Part shown: positions 22,852-25,889 of the stretch, in pieces
Numbering within the stretch: the first letter of the stretch is position 1
How the letters are laid out: the number at the start of each line of letters is the position of its first letter
Assembly: GCA_904502055.1 (NCBI GenBank)
Contig: CAJGDZ010000007.1
Span: 1 to 25,889 of the forward strand
Source: an uncultured Clostridia bacterium
Lineage (GTDB): Bacteria > Bacillota > Clostridia > Oscillospirales > CAG-272
Direction of reading: 5' to 3'
Length of the DNA: 25,889 bases
Program-made: the position numbers and the translations under genes
Notes under the pieces: generated by a model
What the model was told of the DNA's origin: nothing
The model's database searches: none
What the model saw: only the letters and a program-made list of their open reading frames with translations

Positions 22852-25155
22852 ATGGTAATGTGTGCAAAATGTCATAAGAGACCTGCCGTTGTCTTTATGA
22901 CCAAGCTGGAAAACGGCAAACGTGTTAACGAGGGAATCTGCGTAACCTGCGCTAAGGAGCTGGGACTTCCCATCGACAATCTGCTTGGCGGCTTTATGAG
23001 CAAAATGGGGCTCTCGGCCGAGCAGCTCTCCGAAATGGAGCAGGAGTTCTCCGAGATGATGCAAAGCGGCGAGCTTCCCGAGGAGGGCGAAGAGGGGGAA
23101 GAGGGAATCGTCCCCACCTTCGATATGCGTAAGCTTTTTCAAAAAGGCGAGGAGGAGCTTCCTGCGGAAAAGGGCAAGGAGACCTCTTCCGGTGAAAAAT
23201 CCAAGCACTCGTCAAAAAACAAAAAGAGTAAATTTTTGGATGCCTATTGCACCAACCTGACCGAGCGCGCAAGAGAAGGAAAGCTTGACGCCATTATCGG
23301 GCGTGAGCGCGAGCTGGAGCGAATGATCCAGATTCTTTGCCGCCGTCAAAAAAACAACCCGTGTCTCATCGGCGAGCCGGGTGTTGGTAAAACCGCTGTT
23401 GTGGAGGCATTGGCGCAGCGAATCGTGGCGGGCGACGTGCCGTATAAGCTCTCGGACAAGGAGTTGTATCTTTTGGATCTGACGGCGCTGGTTTCGGGCA
23501 CGCAGTTCCGCGGACAGTTTGAGTCGCGTGTGCAGGGGCTTCTGAAGGAGATCAAGGACGCCGGAAACATCCTTTTGGCAATCGACGAGGTGCACAATCT
23601 CGTGGGCACCGGCGCGGCGGAGGGCAGTATGAGCGCCGCCAACATTCTCAAGCCCGCACTCTCACGCGGCGAGATCCGTGTGATCGGTGCGACGACGCTC
23701 AATGAATATCGAAAGCATATTGAGAAAGACACGGCGCTTGAGCGCCGCTTCCAGCCGATCACGGTAAATGAGCCGTCGATTGCCGACACGGTGAAGATGC
23801 TGGAGGGTATCAAGCATTATTATGAGGAATTTCATTCCATCGTGATCCCGAGCACGCTTCTTGAGCGCGCGGTCGTTATGTCCGAGCGCTATATCACTGA
23901 CCGTTACCTGCCCGACAAGGCCATTGACCTTATCGATGAAGCGGCGTCGCATCTTTCGCTTGCCTCGGCGGAGCTCAACGAAAGCTATCGCCTTCGTGAC
24001 CGACTTCTTGCTCTTAAGAACGAAAGGGAGGCGGCCGAGTCCGAGACCATTCCCGAAAACGGCGAGCAGGCGCATTATGAGAAGATTGCCGAGATCCGCT
24101 CGGAGGAGCTTCGTCTGTCCACGCGTCTGCACGAGGTTGAGCCTGCTTGTCAGAACATTTTGATGACCGAGGAGGATCTTGCCGGCGTGATCGAGATCTG
24201 GACGGGCATTCCTGCCACAAACATCACGGTCAACGAATTTGAAAGGCTGAGCGGTCTTGAGGCAAGACTGAAGGAGAAGATCATCGGTCAGGACAAGGCG
24301 GTATCCGCCGTGACCCGTGCCATCAAGCGCAACCGAGCCGGCATTGCCTATAAACGTAAGCCCGTCTCCTTTATCTTTGCCGGCCCGACCGGCGTGGGGA
24401 AGACCGAGCTTGTCAAGGTGCTGGCCGCCGACCTCTTTGATTCGCCCGAGACGCTGATCCGACTAGATATGTCCGAGTTTATGGAAAAGCATTCGGTGTC
24501 CCGTATCATCGGAGCGCCTCCCGGATACGTCGGCTATGAGGAGGCAGGACAGCTTACCGAGAAGATCCGTCGCCGTCCGTATTCCGTGGTTCTTTTTGAC
24601 GAGATCGAAAAGGCGCATCCCGATGTGCTGAACGTTCTTCTCCAGATTTTGGATGACGGTCGCGTGACCGACGCACACGGAAAGACTGTTAACTTTGAAA
24701 ATACCGTCATTGTAATGACCACCAACGCCGGCTCGGACAAGAGCGCGGGACAGGTGGGATTTGAGACCTCGGTTGACCGGAGCGCAGAGGACGCCAAGAC
24801 CGAAAAGGCGCTCTCCGCCTTCCTTCGTCCCGAATTTCTCAACCGAGTGGATGAGGTCATTACCTTCCGCTCGCTGAATGAGGAGGATTTCGCAAGGATC
24901 GCTGCCATTATGCTGTCGCAGTTGGCTCAGGTGCTTGCGGAGCGCGGCATTACCCTTCGCTTCGGGGCTGCTGTGCAAAAGCATATTGCCGAGAAATCTT
25001 ACTCGCATAAGTTCGGCGCGCGTAATATGCGACGCTATATCCAGACGCACGTCGAGGATAAGCTGGCCGAGGAGATCATATCGCGCTATGGCGAGAACAT
25101 TACGCAGGTGTCTCTTACCGTGAAAAAAGGAGAGCTTGCTCTTCTCTGTATGTAA
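22852..25155 (+). CDS. clpE: ClpE-type AAA+ unfoldase with N-terminal zinc finger
   Basis: This is a Hsp100 unfoldase that delivers proteins to ClpP. The 767-residue protein begins with a C4 zinc finger (Cys4, Cys7, Cys30, Cys33), like ClpE and McsA. An acidic, poorly conserved linker (about 75-125) follows in place of the usual Clp N domain. AAA1 has Walker A GEPGVGKT (174-181) and Walker B LLAIDEVH. A short UVR-like helix (YEKIAEIRSEELRLSTRLHEVE, about 409-430) separates it from AAA2, with Walker A GPTGVGKT (511-518) and VVLFDEIEKAH. The VGF tripeptide (635-637) is in the position of the ClpP-docking loop. GAGGAAA precedes the ATG at 22852. No CtsR operator was recognised ahead of it, and it is carried in the ruvC-ecf-truA operon. 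Confidence 0.93.
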   Translation: MVMCAKCHKRPAVVFMTKLENGKRVNEGICVTCAKELGLPIDNLLGGFMSKMGLSAEQLSEMEQEFSEMMQSGELPEEGEEGEEGIVPTFDMRKLFQKGEEELPAEKGKETSSGEKSKHSSKNKKSKFLDAYCTNLTERAREGKLDAIIGRERELERMIQILCRRQKNNPCLIGEPGVGKTAVVEALAQRIVAGDVPYKLSDKELYLLDLTALVSGTQFRGQFESRVQGLLKEIKDAGNILLAIDEVHNLVGTGAAEGSMSAANILKPALSRGEIRVIGATTLNEYRKHIEKDTALERRFQPITVNEPSIADTVKMLEGIKHYYEEFHSIVIPSTLLERAVVMSERYITDRYLPDKAIDLIDEAASHLSLASAELNESYRLRDRLLALKNEREAAESETIPENGEQAHYEKIAEIRSEELRLSTRLHEVEPACQNILMTEEDLAGVIEIWTGIPATNITVNEFERLSGLEARLKEKIIGQDKAVSAVTRAIKRNRAGIAYKRKPVSFIFAGPTGVGKTELVKVLAADLFDSPETLIRLDMSEFMEKHSVSRIIGAPPGYVGYEEAGQLTEKIRRRPYSVVLFDEIEKAHPDVLNVLLQILDDGRVTDAHGKTVNFENTVIVMTTNAGSDKSAGQVGFETSVDRSAEDAKTEKALSAFLRPEFLNRVDEVITFRSLNEEDFARIAAIMLSQLAQVLAERGITLRFGAAVQKHIAEKSYSHKFGARNMRRYIQTHVEDKLAEEIISRYGENITQVSLTVKKGELALLCM

Positions 25156-25179
25156 ATCCGTATTCCTGCATATATTGGT

Positions 25180-25202
25180 AGCAAAACAAAGGGGGTTTTG
25201 CT
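25180..25202 (+). promoter_or_regulatory. Hairpin presenting the ylmC ribosome binding site in its loop
   Basis: AGCAAAAC (25180-25187) pairs with GTTTTGCT (25195-25202), leaving AAAGGGG as the loop, and the ATG follows immediately at 25203. The purine-rich loop is the only ribosome binding site, so the fold could affect translation of ylmC. Confidence 0.45.
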
Positions 25203-25496
25203 ATGAAGGTGTGCAGTACGGCGGATCTGAGGGAAAAGGAGGTCATCAACCTTTGCGACGGTGAGCGCCTTGGCTACGTTACCGATTTCGAGATCGATAT
25301 CTGTGAGGCGCGGATCCTCTCACTCATCCTTCCGTCCGAGATCGGACTGTTTGGGTTTCCCAAGGGGGAGGAGCTTGTGATCCCGTGGGATAAGATCGAA
25401 TGCATCGGTGAGGATACCATTTTGGTCAAGGTTAACGTGGGGGAGCTGTGCCGCTGTTTTCCAGATAAGAAGAAACATAAGAAACGATTTCTTTAA
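25203..25496 (+). CDS. ylmC: YlmC/YmxH family sporulation-linked protein
   Basis: The 97-residue protein has a PRC-barrel type fold. VINLCDGERLGYVTDFEID and LVIPWDKIECIGEDTILVKV match the YlmC/YmxH family, which is widespread in spore-forming Firmicutes and named from sporulation gene sets. The molecular role is unknown. A basic tail (KKKHKKRF) follows the barrel. It starts 47 bases after clpE and may be the last gene of the long operon. Confidence 0.9.
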   Translation: MKVCSTADLREKEVINLCDGERLGYVTDFEIDICEARILSLILPSEIGLFGFPKGEELVIPWDKIECIGEDTILVKVNVGELCRCFPDKKKHKKRFL

Positions 25497-25520
25497 TTTG
25501 TTAACATTTTGTAAATAATG

Positions 25521-25551
25521 CAAATTCCTTGTTGATGAAACAGGGAATTTG
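25521..25551. repeat. 13-bp inverted repeat over the rpsB promoter
   Basis: CAAATTCCTTGTT (25521-25533) pairs with 25539-25551 (AACAGGGAATTTG, one T-G pair) around a 5-base loop. It covers the whole -35 box at 25532-25537. No T run follows, so it is a poor terminator for ylmC, and an operator or a degenerate terminator are both possible. Confidence 0.6.
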
Positions 25552-25560
25552 TGCTATAAT
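25532..25560 (+). promoter_or_regulatory. rpsB promoter with extended -10
   Basis: TTGATG (25532-25537), a 17-base spacer and TATAAT (25555-25560) preceded by TGC give an extended -10 promoter. The transcript would begin near 25567, leaving a leader of about 124 bases. Confidence 0.85.
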
Positions 25561-25567
25561 CACATAG

Positions 25568-25666
25568 TTGTCCGAAACGCAGGTTTCGTACAATAAATAA
25601 AATACACACACAGAGGTGTTCTTTGCGGTCGGTGCCGAAAGGTTCCCGCAATGCCCGTCTGTGGTG
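25568..25666 (+). promoter_or_regulatory. Structured 5' leader of rpsB (candidate S2 autoregulatory RNA)
   Basis: The leader can form two domains. The first is a hairpin at 25568-25593 (TTGT, CGAAAC, loop, GTTTCG, ACAA). The second is a longer stem at 25605-25666: CAC-A-CACAGA with TCTGTGGTG, an internal loop, TTGCGG (25623-25628) with CCGCAA (25646-25651), and a GGTGCC-GAAA-GGTTCC tip with a GAAA tetraloop. The ribosome binding site AAGGAGGA (25676-25683) lies free beyond it. Ribosomal protein genes are often controlled by the protein binding such leaders; that this one binds S2 is inference. Confidence 0.55.
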
Positions 25667-25690
25667 GAAAAACCGAAGGAGGACATTAAA

Positions 25691-25889
25691 ATGTCTGTTG
25701 TATCGATCAAGCAGTTGCTTGAAGCAGGTGTTCATTTCGGACACCACACCAGAAGATGGAACCCCAAGATGGCAGAGTACATCTTCACCGAAAGAAACGG
25801 AATCTACATCATCGACCTTCAGAAGACCGTAAAGAAGTTTGAAGAGGCGTATATGTTTGTCCGTGACATTGCCGCACAGGGCGGCACCA
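25691..25889 (+). CDS. rpsB: 30S ribosomal protein S2, N-terminal part
   Basis: The first 66 residues are visible and the gene runs off the right edge. SIKQLLEAGVHFGHHTRRW, NPKMAEYIFTERNGIYIIDL and QKTVKKFEEAY are the S2 signature region. S2 joins the small subunit head-body junction late in assembly. AAGGAGGA is placed 7 bases before the ATG at 25691. It has its own promoter and a structured leader. Confidence 0.98.
   Translation, partial: MSVVSIKQLLEAGVHFGHHTRRWNPKMAEYIFTERNGIYIIDLQKTVKKFEEAYMFVRDIAAQGGT

Noticed and set aside
1..25889. CRISPR arrays, insertion sequences, rRNA genes and riboswitches
   Set aside because: No regularly spaced repeats, transposase ORFs, rRNA segments or recognisable metabolite-sensing folds were seen.

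Overview
The window reads as chromosome of a spore-former-related Bacillota, most likely an uncultured Clostridia. The support is Gram-positive style ribosome binding sites and consensus sigma-A promoters (TTGACA/17/TATAAT types), together with Firmicutes family markers: a DUF951 protein, a CwlD-like amidase, a YlmC/YmxH protein, a ClpE-type unfoldase and the EcfA1-EcfA2-EcfT module. Coding is dense. No stretch longer than about 300 bases lacks a gene or gene remnant.

Layout. (1) 1-2450: the 3' end of a type IA topoisomerase (topB type) runs into a palindromic bidirectional terminator. Facing it is a decayed, frameshifted piece of a phage- or ICE-type large protein, with a small nested ORF. 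This remnant stops just beyond the 3' end of a tRNA-Gly(CCC) gene on the minus strand (2498-2571). (2) 2664-6360: a small membrane protein, radA and cwlD on the minus strand, and radC on the plus strand. A strong promoter at 3310 points into the antisense strand of radA and has no gene. (3) 6450-10637: an envelope operon on the plus strand. It encodes a five-TM alkaline-phosphatase/sulfatase-superfamily protein, a 693-residue fusion of a YidC/Oxa1 insertase domain to a CDP-glycerol glycerophosphotransferase domain, and an 88-residue YIDP-type membrane protein. A terminator-like hairpin follows, then a phosphoglucomutase gene. (4) 12445-17186, minus strand: DUF951, a YfhO-family membrane protein, ruvA and ruvB, tightly spaced as one operon. 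(5) 17289-25496, plus strand: ruvC, a class I methyltransferase, ecfA1, ecfA2, ecfT, truA, a CvpA-family protein, clpE and ylmC, closely packed. (6) 25521-25889: an rpsB promoter overlapped by an inverted repeat, a structured leader, and the start of ribosomal protein S2.

The strongest candidate for something new is the YidC-glycerophosphotransferase fusion in its operon. YidC topology would place the fused transferase in the cytoplasm, where CDP-glycerol is. The phosphatase-superfamily neighbour has an LtaS-like layout with its catalytic domain outside. Phosphoglucomutase next door and a YfhO protein 4 kb away (a family linked to glycosylation of lipoteichoic acid in Bacillus) fit a pathway for a glycerol-phosphate type surface polymer. 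That pathway is inference; the domain order and gene order are seen directly.
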